A stretch of 13,080 nt of DNA. Origin: an uncultured Pseudomonadota bacterium (GTDB taxonomy: Bacteria; Pseudomonadota; Alphaproteobacteria; RF32; CAG-239). Under the pieces are notes generated by a model. The model saw only the letters and a program-made list of their open reading frames with translations. It ran no database searches and was not told the DNA's origin. Below are positions 1 to 7,659 of the stretch, piece by piece (within the stretch, counting starts at the first letter, position 1; every line of letters starts with the position of its first letter). The stretch lies in assembly GCA_902795745.1 (NCBI GenBank), contig CADBMG010000040.1, forward strand, positions 1 to 13,080, given 5' to 3'. Made by a program: the position numbers and the translations under genes.

Positions 1-2
1 TA

Positions 3-86
3 GGTTTGACTTTACTTATTTTACATATATGGGACAGCTCATCTGTACAAAATTTAGATGATTATCTGCGCTATAAAAAAAGATAA
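3..86 (+). CDS. 3' end of an unrecognised gene (partial)
   Basis: One plus-strand frame is open from the window edge to a TAA at 84-86 and encodes about 27 residues ending in DDYLRYKKR. The stop lies only 9 bases before the stop of the convergent aminopeptidase gene, which is typical of two compact genes meeting tail to tail. The sequence is too short for family assignment, and an open frame of 27 codons can occur by chance in AT-rich DNA. The tail is hydrophobic and then charged. No start or SD is visible because the gene would begin outside the window. Confidence 0.35.
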   Translation, partial: GLTLLILHIWDSSSVQNLDDYLRYKKR

Positions 87-95
87 CTGTTCAAA

Positions 96-1766
96 TTAAA
101 TCGGAGCACACGCTTCGCGCAGCCATTTTTTCTCTTCTGCATTTAGTCTCTTTTGCAGCCAGTAATAAACAGCTTCATGGTAGCCGTTCAGCCAGTTCCG
201 CTCATCGGCATTTAATAAATTGACATTAATTAATTTCTTATCAATCGGCACTCTGGTAAGCGGAACAAATTTCAAAAATCCATTCTCTTGCTGCTGTGTA
301 AAATAAAGATTCTCGATGCGAATACCAAATTGATTTTCCATATAAATTCCCGGTTCGATAGAAGTAACCATTCCTTCATTAAAACCATAATTGTTTTTCT
401 CTGAAATACCTATCGGTCCTTCGTGTACATTTCCGAAACAGGCCACACCATGTCCTGTTCCGTGTTTATAGTCAAAGCCCTTCTTCCACATCGGAGCACG
501 CGCCAGAGCGTCGAGTCTCTGCCCTGTTGTAGCAAAAGGAAATTGCGCATCTGCCACCGCAATATGTGCCTTCAAAACCTGAGTAAAATAATCAATTTCA
601 GTGTCAGCCGGCACACCCAAAGCTATTGTACGAGTGACGTCGGTTGTACCATCCATATATTGTCCGCCACTGTCTATAAGCAGCAGTTTTCCCTGTTCCA
701 ACTTTTTATTTGTTGCCTCATTAGGTTGATAATGCACCACTGCCCCATTGGCTCCCACCGCAGCAATAGTGGCAAAACTTTCGCTGAAAAATAATTCTTG
801 CTCCGAACGTAACTCATGTAACTTTTGTACCACGTCAAGCTCTGTTTTTCCTTGCCAATTTTTTTCAAGCCACATCAGAAGTCTTACCACAGCAACACCA
901 TCGCGTATATGGCACATATTCATTCCCCAAATCTCTTTTTCATTTTTTTGAGCCTTTAATTCTTGGCATACATCTTTCACGTGCTGCAAACACGGATTTA
1001 AAAGCCGCAAAGGAGTTGTTCCGAAGTCACAAACAATTCTTTTATTGCATTCATGCAAAAACTCCGCCAATTTATACATCGGCTTGACCGAAAGAATATC
1101 GCTTTGTAAATTATCAGCAAACAAAGTTATCTTTTTTGTGTGTAAATTCCACAATGCATATCCCCTCACAATCGGCGTATATGGTAAATCACGAACATAT
1201 ATATTCAATAGCCACGAAACACTATCAGCCGCCGTCAATAAACAATAATCCGCCCCCAAATCCTTTAATTTTTTGAAAACTCTTTGACATTTTTGCTTAC
1301 TGTCCTCTCCGGAATATTGCGTTTCACGCTCCTTAATTTGTAACATATCGGGTGTATTCCCATCTGCCCAATTTCCGACATCGCTAAAAGATATATTTTC
1401 ATAGCAAAGTTTAATTGATTGCATTTCTGCAATACTGAAACACCAACCGTCAAAACCGATTCGCATTAACCCGTTTTCAACCAATAATGCACAAACATTA
1501 TTCAAATTCGGCATCTGATGCACAATAGTAATTTGAGATAAATTAACTTCCTTCTTGGCTTGTAATTCATATCTTCCGTCCACAAACAAAAAACATCCTT
1601 TTTTACTAACGACCAACATACCGGATGAACCGGAAAAGCCACACAATTTGCGAATTTTATTTTCTTTATCCGAAATATCCTGACCTAAAAAACAATTGTT
1701 GTGAGTAATGATGTATGCATCTAAATTACGTTCGTCTAATCGCTGTAAAATCTTTTTTATACTCAT
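96..1766 (-). CDS. pepP: Xaa-Pro aminopeptidase (aminopeptidase P, M24B family)
   Basis: This is a probable cytosolic metallopeptidase that removes an N-terminal residue preceding proline. The protein has 557 residues, in the range of the large three-domain aminopeptidase P1 type: creatinase-like N-terminal domains followed by a C-terminal pita-bread catalytic domain. All five dinuclear metal ligands are visible: D365 (in DSGGQY), D376 (DVTRT), H439 (HGTGHG), E471 (IEPG) and E485 (RIEN), with the usual 11-residue gap between the two aspartates. The start at 1766 is chosen because GGAGAAG sits a few bases upstream. An in-frame ATG eight codons further upstream would lie inside prmA and lacks that spacing. 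The SD overlaps the last codons of prmA and one base separates the genes, so translation is probably coupled. The symbol follows common usage; the mammalian counterpart is XPNPEP1. Confidence 0.93.
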   Translation of the reverse strand: MSIKKILQRLDERNLDAYIITHNNCFLGQDISDKENKIRKLCGFSGSSGMLVVSKKGCFLFVDGRYELQAKKEVNLSQITIVHQMPNLNNVCALLVENGLMRIGFDGWCFSIAEMQSIKLCYENISFSDVGNWADGNTPDMLQIKERETQYSGEDSKQKCQRVFKKLKDLGADYCLLTAADSVSWLLNIYVRDLPYTPIVRGYALWNLHTKKITLFADNLQSDILSVKPMYKLAEFLHECNKRIVCDFGTTPLRLLNPCLQHVKDVCQELKAQKNEKEIWGMNMCHIRDGVAVVRLLMWLEKNWQGKTELDVVQKLHELRSEQELFFSESFATIAAVGANGAVVHYQPNEATNKKLEQGKLLLIDSGGQYMDGTTDVTRTIALGVPADTEIDYFTQVLKAHIAVADAQFPFATTGQRLDALARAPMWKKGFDYKHGTGHGVACFGNVHEGPIGISEKNNYGFNEGMVTSIEPGIYMENQFGIRIENLYFTQQQENGFLKFVPLTRVPIDKKLINVNLLNADERNWLNGYHEAVYYWLQKRLNAEEKKWLREACAPI

Positions 1767-1767
1767 A

Positions 1768-2634
1768 TTACTTCTCCAATAACGCAGCACACCAATTATC
1801 CTGCTGATATATTTTCTTAAGCTTCAATCCTTGCGCTTCATGCTCAGAAATAACCCAATCAATCTGATCCTCAATAAAACCGGAAATAACAGCATACCCG
1901 CCTTTTTTCAACGAAGCAAACATTTGCGGAGCCATCTCAATCAAAGGTCGAGCCAAAATATTGGCAAAAATCACATCATACGGTGCATTTTCCTGCACAA
2001 TCGCAGAATTATAGCCATCACTGTAAGCCGCAATAATTTGCCTGTCAACTCCATTGTCAATTGCATTCTGCTTTGTTACCAAAACCGATTCGTCATCAAT
2101 ATCAACCGCTACAATTTTTGCCTCGCTCCACAATTTTGCCGCCGCTAACGATAATATTCCCGAACCTGTACCCACGTCCAAAACTTTTTTCGGCACAACC
2201 AACTTATTAATATCGGAAATTGCCTGTAAACATCCTTTAGTAGTCTGATGTTCCGAACCGAATGCCGTTGCCGCATACACTCTTATCCCTATTTTATCTT
2301 TACAATCCAAAACATTTTCATGAATACCATATACTAAAAAATCGGCTACTTCCACCGGTGCAAATTTAATCACATTTTCAGTTAACCAATCATCACTGCT
2401 GATTGTACTTATTTCGTACTTAGGCAATTTTACCTCTTGTCTATCAGCTGCCTCCAATAACTGTTGTTCTGAGGCATTTTGCCTCATATAACCGACAAGT
2501 TGTTCTTTTCCGTCATCGGTATAATCATTTGCCACAACTTCAAAAAAATTTTCGGCAAAAGAAGCCAGCTTTTCATCTACTTCATTCATAGGCTCAAACT
2601 TTACAATCTGGCATGTTCCGGCATTATTACTCAT
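1768..2634 (-). CDS. prmA: Ribosomal protein L11 methyltransferase
   Basis: PrmA transfers methyl groups from S-adenosylmethionine to ribosomal protein L11. The predicted product has 288 residues, close to the usual length of about 290. The SAM-binding motif I of class I methyltransferases is clear around residues 151-160 (VLDVGTGSGI, with D153 and glycines at 155, 157 and 159). The acidic end of the next strand is present in VAVDIDD. The family's NILA-R-PL motif (NILARPL, starting at N225) stands where PrmA proteins carry NILAGPL, so one glycine is replaced by arginine. The N-terminal third fits the L11-recognition domain. The start at 2634 (MSNNAG) gives family length. The frame runs 23 codons further upstream, but that would cover the promoter region. 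It is the first gene of a two-gene unit with the aminopeptidase. Confidence 0.93.
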   Translation of the reverse strand: MSNNAGTCQIVKFEPMNEVDEKLASFAENFFEVVANDYTDDGKEQLVGYMRQNASEQQLLEAADRQEVKLPKYEISTISSDDWLTENVIKFAPVEVADFLVYGIHENVLDCKDKIGIRVYAATAFGSEHQTTKGCLQAISDINKLVVPKKVLDVGTGSGILSLAAAKLWSEAKIVAVDIDDESVLVTKQNAIDNGVDRQIIAAYSDGYNSAIVQENAPYDVIFANILARPLIEMAPQMFASLKKGGYAVISGFIEDQIDWVISEHEAQGLKLKKIYQQDNWCAALLEK

Positions 2635-2719
2635 TTTTTTACTTTCGTTATAACTTTTTTTACTAAATTGATGTATATGTATGGTTAGTGTACACATAAA
2701 CATTTAAAAAGAGCTTACG
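2635..2719. promoter_or_regulatory. Divergent promoter region between prmA and an exported-protein gene
   Basis: This 85-base AT-rich gap must hold the start signals of two divergent genes. A TTGATG at 2668-2673 could serve as a plus-strand -35, but the following -10 match is weak. A perfect 8-base palindrome, GTGTACAC, lies at 2688-2695 in the middle and could be a regulator site or chance. No promoter is strong enough to call individually. Confidence 0.35.
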
Positions 2720-3568
2720 ATGAAAAAAATATTTTTGCTAGCATTATCTTTACCTTTTCTGATTTGCGGCGGTTTTTATTACGACGGTCAACGCTTCAAA
2801 AATGACGTTCAGCAATGGGGCAGCGATATGGCTGATAACCTACACACCTTGGTTGAACGTGATCATGAAAATTATTGGTTGAACAACATTCGCTCATTTA
2901 AAACCTATCCTATTAACTATTATCATGGTTCTCACGAAAATTTGAACGAAACAACCGTCCAAACATCTGTTGAACACACACAAGAATACCCTCGCAATAT
3001 ACCTGTTTCGGCTAATGTCGGACAACGCATGGTCGGCGATGAGATATATACTTTAACCACTTCGGCAATTGGGGAACATTATGAAATGAATAACGACGGT
3101 TATATCCTCAATTCGGTATATAAGATGTCTTTCAATAAAGGACAAGTAATGACACCGCTCGGTGATGTTTTGATTAATGGTCGCTGGTTTATTATTTTTG
3201 AACCGGAACGCGATGGCCGTATGTTACTCGCTGATGAAAACGGACAAATAATGCATAATATTGCACATTATTACCGCGGAGAATTACTGATGTCTCGTGA
3301 TGCCACAACGATTATGCCTAAGGATTTGAGTATAATTAAGACTACCAATCCGCACCAAACGGCATCTGCATCACAAATGGTATATGAAATCATCTATAAA
3401 GGTCTGACTGAAAACCATATGGAATTTACGTATGTTGATTTCAACAACGGTCGCAGCGAACAAACATTTGCCTTTCCTCTTGATCAGCAAATTGTTACAA
3501 TGAACGGCAAAAGTTTGAAAATATTAAAAGCAACAGCAGATAATATTCAATACATTATCTTAAATTAG
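2720..3568 (+). CDS. Unrecognised exported or membrane-anchored protein
   Basis: I do not recognise the family. The 282-residue product begins with MKK and a hydrophobic stretch (about residues 4-18, ending LICGG), fitting a Sec signal sequence or a single N-terminal anchor. Cys16 is not in a proper lipobox because residue 15 is isoleucine, so a lipoprotein is unlikely. The rest is soluble, polar and rich in Asn, Tyr and His, with alternating beta-type patterns from about residue 95 onward (for example DEIYTLTTSAIG and GRWFIIFEPERDGRMLL). The product is therefore probably a periplasmic or envelope beta-rich domain. The start is supported by GAG six bases upstream and by the signal sequence beginning at this Met. 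The gene stands alone, divergent from prmA, and ends at an intrinsic terminator. Confidence 0.8.
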   Translation: MKKIFLLALSLPFLICGGFYYDGQRFKNDVQQWGSDMADNLHTLVERDHENYWLNNIRSFKTYPINYYHGSHENLNETTVQTSVEHTQEYPRNIPVSANVGQRMVGDEIYTLTTSAIGEHYEMNNDGYILNSVYKMSFNKGQVMTPLGDVLINGRWFIIFEPERDGRMLLADENGQIMHNIAHYYRGELLMSRDATTIMPKDLSIIKTTNPHQTASASQMVYEIIYKGLTENHMEFTYVDFNNGRSEQTFAFPLDQQIVTMNGKSLKILKATADNIQYIILN

Positions 3569-3571
3569 CAA

Positions 3572-3606
3572 AAAAATCGGCAAAATAAAATATTCTGCCG
3601 ATTTTT
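3572..3606. terminator. Bidirectional intrinsic terminator
   Basis: An 11-bp perfect stem (AAAAATCGGCA at 3572-3582 with TGCCGATTTTT at 3596-3606) encloses a 13-base loop. The A-run on one side and T-run on the other allow it to act in both directions. It begins 3 bases after the stop of the plus-strand gene and lies 18 bases beyond the stop of the convergent small gene. Confidence 0.85.
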
Positions 3607-3624
3607 ACGCAATCATGTAGCGGT

Positions 3625-3867
3625 TTATTCGACGTTTTCGTGGCGTTTTTCGACCGCTTTTATCTGCTTTTTTATCATTTTTTTTGTTTTCTTTACGCAC
3701 GCTTTTATACTCATTGACTTATTGTTCAGACATTCTTGCAAATGAGCTCGTCCGGCATCATCAATTTTTTGATATTCCGGAGATGAATGCATTTTGTTAC
3801 CGGCAAATGCCGCTGCAAACATAGCTAACACAAAAGTAAAAGCAATCACAGATAAAAATGTTTTCAT
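3625..3867 (-). CDS. Small exported basic protein with two cysteines (unrecognised)
   Basis: The 80-residue product starts with a textbook Sec signal peptide: MK, a hydrophobic core through about residue 18, then AAAFAG with a signal peptidase I site after AFA (about residue 22). The mature protein would be about 58 residues. It contains two cysteines (in LQEC and KAC, 13 residues apart) that could form a disulfide in the periplasm, and a Lys-rich helical tail (KKTKKMIKKQIKAVEKRHENVE). The start at 3867 is chosen over an ATG six codons upstream because AAGGAG lies 7 bases before it and it begins the signal peptide. I cannot assign a function. The basic two-Cys form could suit a small periplasmic binding or stress protein, but that is a guess. 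Confidence 0.7.
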   Translation of the reverse strand: MKTFLSVIAFTFVLAMFAAAFAGNKMHSSPEYQKIDDAGRAHLQECLNNKSMSIKACVKKTKKMIKKQIKAVEKRHENVE

Positions 3868-3923
3868 TATATTTCTCCTTTGCATTAATAAAACGCTGTT
3901 GATATATTGCTTGCAATAAAAAC

Positions 3924-3955
3924 ATCAATGTGCTATGAAGTTTTATATCAATGTG
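3924..3955. repeat. 9-bp direct repeat upstream of the NUDIX gene
   Basis: ATCAATGTG occurs at 3924-3932 and again at 3947-3955, 23 bases apart start to start, roughly two helical turns. The second copy runs into the SD of the NUDIX gene. Nearby, ATTGC-TT-GCAAT (3906-3917) is an inverted repeat. A weak plus-strand promoter (TTGCAA 3912-3917, TATGAA 3934-3939) would straddle the first copy. Together they could form a regulatory site, though chance is possible in AT-rich DNA. Confidence 0.35.
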
Positions 3956-3965
3956 GAGAAAAATT

Positions 3966-4370
3966 ATGACTGAAAAAACAGATAAACGAGATGTTGCCGC
4001 CGGCTTGATTATGTGCAACGGCTTAATTTTAATTGCTCAACGTAAACATGGCAAAAGTCTGGAATATAAGTGGGAATTTCCCGGTGGCAAATTGGAAAAA
4101 GGTGAAACATTGGAAGAATGTTTAAAACGAGAAATGATGGAAGAAATGCAGTTGGAAGTATTTGTTCGTGAACCATTTATTACCAGCTCATATACTTACG
4201 ATTTTGGTACAATAGTTTTACACTCGTTCTGGGCTACATGCAAAAGTCAGGATATTCCAGTTGTTTTGGAACATGAACAATATCGCTGGGTTGCTCCAAA
4301 GGATTTACCTCAATACGATTTTGCACCGGCCGATAAACCGATTATTGATGCTATCTTAGGGTTGTTTTAG
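3966..4370 (+). CDS. MutT-like NUDIX hydrolase
   Basis: The protein probably hydrolyses nucleoside triphosphates to monophosphates, cleaning oxidised or unwanted nucleotides from the pool (MutT/NudG group). The 134-residue length is typical. The NUDIX box spans residues 41-63: G41, E47, R55-E56 and E59-E60 are all in place for Mg binding and catalysis. The glycine normally at the box position held here by residue 62 is glutamine (EEMQL). The EFPGGKLEKGE context is characteristic of MutT-type (d)NTP pyrophosphohydrolases. GGAG sits 7 bases before the ATG at 3966; an alternative ATG five codons earlier lacks a site. No terminator separates it from the ATPase operon 78 bases downstream, so some read-through is possible. 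Substrate specificity cannot be told from sequence. Confidence 0.88.
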   Translation: MTEKTDKRDVAAGLIMCNGLILIAQRKHGKSLEYKWEFPGGKLEKGETLEECLKREMMEEMQLEVFVREPFITSSYTYDFGTIVLHSFWATCKSQDIPVVLEHEQYRWVAPKDLPQYDFAPADKPIIDAILGLF

Positions 4371-4439
4371 TATAATATTAACATTCCTGTCTTAATTTCA
4401 TAGATGAAATATTAATTTGAATAATTATTTAGTTGGTGG
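4371..4439 (+). promoter_or_regulatory. Possible promoter and operator of the N-ATPase operon
   Basis: A perfect TATAAT at 4371-4376 starts right after the NUDIX stop, but the best -35 (TTGATG at 4345-4350) is 20 bases away, longer than normal. Downstream, AATTTCAT-AG-ATGAAAT (core 4395-4410) is an inverted repeat with arms of 7 bases and only 2 bases between them. That suits a protein-binding operator better than an RNA hairpin. The position fits regulation of the downstream operon. Confidence 0.35.
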
Positions 4440-4448
4440 ATGGAAAAA

Positions 4449-5870
4449 ATGGCTGAGAAAAAAAATATCGGACATATAACGGCGATTAACGGTGGTGTTG
4501 TGGAAATTGAATTTCCGCACAAATTACCGTACATCCACAATGAATTGCAAATTGGTCATTTGGTTGCCGAAGTTCAGGGATATATAGATGAAATAACCGT
4601 CCGCGCTTTGGTTATGGGAGCTACCAGCGGTCTGAGCCGCAACACCGAGGTCATTGACAGCGGTCACCCGATTGAAGTTCCGGTCGGAGATGCCGTTCTA
4701 GGACGAATGTTCAATCTCTTCGGAGAACCTATCGACGGCAAAGGCAAACTAAAAAATGTTAATAAAAAATCCATTCACGCTGCAGCTATCCCATTGTCTA
4801 AAAGGCAAACAAAATCAGAAATATTCATTTCCGGAATTAAAGCAATTGATTTATTGGCACCGATGGAACGTGGCGGCAAAGCCGGATTGTTCGGCGGAGC
4901 CGGTGTCGGTAAGACTGTATTGATAACCGAACTGATTAACAATATGGTCGGTCGCTATGATGGTGCCAGTATTTTTTGCGGAGTCGGTGAACGTTCGCGC
5001 GAAGGAGAACAACTTTATCGCGAAATGCAAGATGCCGGTGTTTTGGATAAAACGGTTATGGTCTTCGGACAGATGAACGAAGCTCCCGGTATACGTTTTC
5101 GCGTACCATTGACCGGACTGACTATGGCTGAATACTTCCGCGATTACGAAAAAAAAGATGTATTATTGCTGATTGACAACATTTTCCGCTTTGTTCAAGC
5201 CGGTTCGGAAGTTTCCGTTTTATTGGGACAAATGCCTTCACGCGTAGGTTATCAACCGTCACTCGGCACAGACATTGCTGATTTGGAGGAGCGCATTTCT
5301 TCAAGTGAAAATGCTGCAATAACCTCTATTCAGGCAGTATACGTTCCGGCCGATGATTTTACCGATCCTTCTGCTGTGCACACGTTTGCCCATCTATCCT
5401 CAAGTATTGTACTTTCTCGCGTAAGGGCGGCTCAAGGCTTATATCCGGCGATTGATCCTTTGACATCAAGTTCTAATATGCTAACGCCACGAATTGTCGG
5501 AGAACGCCATTATCGCGTTGCCGTTGCTGTCCGCAAATGTTTGGCCGAATATGAAGACCTAAAAGACATTATTGCCATGCTTGGATTTGATGAATTGCCG
5601 GAAAAAGACCAAAAAACGGTTTTAACGGCTCGTAAATTAGAGCGTTTTCTGACGCAGCCGTTTTTTACGACCCACCAATTTACCGGTATGCAAGGACGCT
5701 CGGTTGATCTGCAAAAAACGATTGAAGGATGCGAAAGGATACTCTCCGGTGAGTTTGATTACCTTTCTGAAAATGACTTTTTTATGGTCGGTGATGTAGA
5801 TGAAGTAGTTGAACGTACCAAAGATAAAAAACTGGCCTATGAAAAATCTAAGATTGAGGAGCAATCATGA
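4449..5870 (+). CDS. atpD: N-type ATPase beta subunit (catalytic)
   Basis: This is the catalytic subunit of the soluble head of an N-type rotary ATPase. The P-loop GGAGVGKT lies at residues 149-156, with catalytic E181 in GERSREGEQLY. The Walker B region reads LLLIDNIFRF and is followed by AGSEVSVLLGQMPSRVGYQPSL. The wording GQMPSRVGYQPSLGTDIADLEERI is of the N-type rather than the standard F-type (GRMPSAVGYQPTLA). The length of 473 residues is normal. I prefer the ATG at 4449: GGTGG (4435-4439) is 9 bases upstream of it but directly abuts the alternative ATG at 4440, which would add only MEK. The gene is first in the operon, as is standard for N-ATPases, and its stop overlaps the next start (ATGA). 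Confidence 0.95.
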   Translation: MAEKKNIGHITAINGGVVEIEFPHKLPYIHNELQIGHLVAEVQGYIDEITVRALVMGATSGLSRNTEVIDSGHPIEVPVGDAVLGRMFNLFGEPIDGKGKLKNVNKKSIHAAAIPLSKRQTKSEIFISGIKAIDLLAPMERGGKAGLFGGAGVGKTVLITELINNMVGRYDGASIFCGVGERSREGEQLYREMQDAGVLDKTVMVFGQMNEAPGIRFRVPLTGLTMAEYFRDYEKKDVLLLIDNIFRFVQAGSEVSVLLGQMPSRVGYQPSLGTDIADLEERISSSENAAITSIQAVYVPADDFTDPSAVHTFAHLSSSIVLSRVRAAQGLYPAIDPLTSSSNMLTPRIVGERHYRVAVAVRKCLAEYEDLKDIIAMLGFDELPEKDQKTVLTARKLERFLTQPFFTTHQFTGMQGRSVDLQKTIEGCERILSGEFDYLSENDFFMVGDVDEVVERTKDKKLAYEKSKIEEQS

Positions 5871-6271
5871 TGGAATTGGTAATTTGCACTCCTCAAGGTA
5901 TTGCCGAACAAACCGATATCAGTAAAATTTCCTTTGAAACAATCAACGGATACCATACCTTATTGCCGCATCATGTTGATTATGTCAGTGCTTTGTCAGC
6001 AGGCATTACGAACTATGTTACAAAAGATGGAATTGAAAAATATATGGCATGCCATCAAGGAATCGTCGTTAAAAAAGGCAAAAAAGTTACTTTTTCCGTA
6101 CAAGGAAGCGTTTTTGCTTCTAACTTGCCGGAACTGAAACGCCTGATTGCCGTGGAGTTTAAGCAAAATGAAGAACAACGCAAGCAACTTAATACAGCCA
6201 TGGCCCGTTTGGAAATCGGACTTGTGCGCGGTTTTCAACAGTTGAAAGGAGCAATCAATGGAGGAATATAG
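5867..6271 (+). CDS. atpC: N-type ATPase epsilon subunit
   Basis: This is the central-stalk subunit that joins gamma to the c-ring. The 134-residue protein has an N-terminal beta-sandwich (about residues 1-85, with the family features TPQG, LPHHVDYVSAL and VKKGKKVTFSV) and a C-terminal helical part rich in Glu, Lys and Arg. GAGGAG precedes tandem ATGs at 5867 and 5870, and either could be used. The start overlaps the atpD stop and the 3' end overlaps atpQ by 14 bases. Epsilon lies right after beta here because N-type operons begin D-C; in ordinary atp operons these two genes come last. Confidence 0.9.
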   Translation: MMELVICTPQGIAEQTDISKISFETINGYHTLLPHHVDYVSALSAGITNYVTKDGIEKYMACHQGIVVKKGKKVTFSVQGSVFASNLPELKRLIAVEFKQNEEQRKQLNTAMARLEIGLVRGFQQLKGAINGGI

Positions 6272-6578
6272 CCGGCATGAAGAAAAAATAAATGAAGTAT
6301 TGATGCAAAAAGCCGAATTGATGCAACACCGTTCCGAGCGCAAATGGAGCTCAAATTTTGGTATGATTGCATCACTTGGTGGCGTCATAATAACTCCTAT
6401 TATTTTAGGAATAATTGCCGGAGGTTGGCTGGACGAACACTATCCGCAGCATTTTTCGTGGCAATTATCCTGCCTTTTTGTTGGCTTTTTATGGGGAATC
6501 ATCAATGCTTATTTATGGATTGAAGTTGAAAACAAAAAAATAGAGCAGATGAATACAAGGAGAAAAAACAATGAATAG
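6258..6578 (+). CDS. atpQ: N-ATPase membrane protein AtpQ (AtpI-related)
   Basis: The small membrane protein is found only in N-ATPase operons and is related to AtpI (F0F1 gene 1 family). It is probably involved in assembly of the rotor or in ion or Mg handling. The 106-residue product has two membrane segments (about residues 36-57 and 67-87) joined by the family-like GGWLDEHYP turn, a charged N-terminal helix and a basic tail. AAAGGAG lies about 7 bases before the ATG. Its position between epsilon and AtpR and its reading-frame overlaps with both fix the identity better than the sequence alone. Confidence 0.85.
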   Translation: MEEYSRHEEKINEVLMQKAELMQHRSERKWSSNFGMIASLGGVIITPIILGIIAGGWLDEHYPQHFSWQLSCLFVGFLWGIINAYLWIEVENKKIEQMNTRRKNNE

Positions 6579-6915
6579 TACATATTTATGGACTATTATG
6601 TGGCAACAAACCGAAGTGTGGCGAATAATAGCCGCATTATTGAGTGGAATAATTGTCGGAGCAATTTATTTTCAGAGTTTACGTTGGAGTGTCAATCGCC
6701 TGCATACATTCAAACACAAATGGACAGTTTTTGGCGGTGTTGCTCTACTACGTATTGCCTTATTTTTTGGTACAATGATTTTAGTTGCCCGTAAAAACAT
6801 CATTTTAATTATAGTATATCTGTTGGCATTCTTTATTACCAAGATAATAGTGATGTGGCGCGAAAAAAAGCACTTAATCATTGATAAAAGCAGGAGTGAT
6901 AATGCTGAAAACTAA
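6571..6915 (+). CDS. atpR: N-ATPase membrane protein AtpR
   Basis: This is the second accessory membrane protein specific to N-type operons. The 114-residue product has three hydrophobic segments (about residues 17-35, 52-72 and 77-95) and a basic C-terminus. Arginines stand in or next to two of them (R18 and R61, the latter in LLRIALFFG), notable in a protein thought to contact c subunits with their membrane carboxylates. AAGGAG precedes the ATG. It overlaps atpQ by 8 bases and atpB by 14. The role in ring assembly is a family-level inference. Confidence 0.85.
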   Translation: MNSTYLWTIMWQQTEVWRIIAALLSGIIVGAIYFQSLRWSVNRLHTFKHKWTVFGGVALLRIALFFGTMILVARKNIILIIVYLLAFFITKIIVMWREKKHLIIDKSRSDNAEN

Positions 6916-7645
6916 TTTTAGTACATGGTGGGATATCCCTAAACTTGACCGACAAATAGGGTTAGAAAGTTACGATAGTTTTCATTTGATTGAATGGAAC
7001 AACTGGTACATTAACGCAACTATTTTCAACAGTTGGTTGGTCATATTGCTGATTGTACTCATTGCTTGGCTTACTACCAAAAACCTCTCTGTCAAAAAAA
7101 AATCTTCCAAATGGCAGACCGCTCTTGAAGCACTGGTGCTCTGGCTACAACGCGAAGCAAATGAAACCAGCGGTTCGCACAATAATCAATATTTAGGTAT
7201 GGCAATGGGACTATTTTGCTTTATCTTGGTTTGCAATCTTTTAACCTTTATTCCGTGGTTCAGACCTCCTACCGCATCAATAAGCACCACCATGGCATTG
7301 GCAACGGTAGTTTTTCTTGCCATCCCGTATTTTTCGATAAAAAATGCCGGCATAAAGGGATATTTGAAAAAATTTATTGATCCAATCCCTTTGATGCTGC
7401 CGATGAATATTTTCAGCGAGTTTTTTTCCATATTTGCCATGGGATTGCGACTATTTGGCAATATGCTGAGCGGAGTGATGTTTGCCAGTATATTGAGTGC
7501 CTTTATTCCGTTTGTTGCACCTCTTGTCATGCAAACATTGGGATTACTTACAGGTTCAATTCAGGCATATATTTTTGCCCTTCTCGCCATAGTTTATTCT
7601 TCAAGCGTTAAGGAAGAAATTGTGCCGCAGATTATCAAAACTTAA
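6902..7645 (+). CDS. atpB: N-type ATPase subunit a
   Basis: This is the stator membrane subunit that forms the two ion half-channels beside the c-ring. The 247-residue product has five or six membrane segments. The essential arginine that faces the c-ring carboxylate is R183 in the diagnostic GLRLFGNMLSG. The C-terminal helix (AYIFALLAIVYSSS) is also typical. I start at the ATG at 6902, 6 bases after GGAG. A TTG seven codons earlier is in frame but overlaps that SD. The gene overlaps atpR by 14 bases. Confidence 0.92.
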   Translation: MLKTNFSTWWDIPKLDRQIGLESYDSFHLIEWNNWYINATIFNSWLVILLIVLIAWLTTKNLSVKKKSSKWQTALEALVLWLQREANETSGSHNNQYLGMAMGLFCFILVCNLLTFIPWFRPPTASISTTMALATVVFLAIPYFSIKNAGIKGYLKKFIDPIPLMLPMNIFSEFFSIFAMGLRLFGNMLSGVMFASILSAFIPFVAPLVMQTLGLLTGSIQAYIFALLAIVYSSSVKEEIVPQIIKT

Positions 7646-7659
7646 AAAGGAGAAAAAAA

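Noticed and set aside
2635..2703. Upstream extension of prmA by 23 codons
   Set aside because: It would exceed the family length, would cover the divergent promoter region, and its N-terminus does not resemble PrmA.
6881..6901. TTG start for atpB seven codons upstream
   Set aside because: The frame would include the SD that serves the ATG at 6902, and that ATG gives a normal N-terminus.
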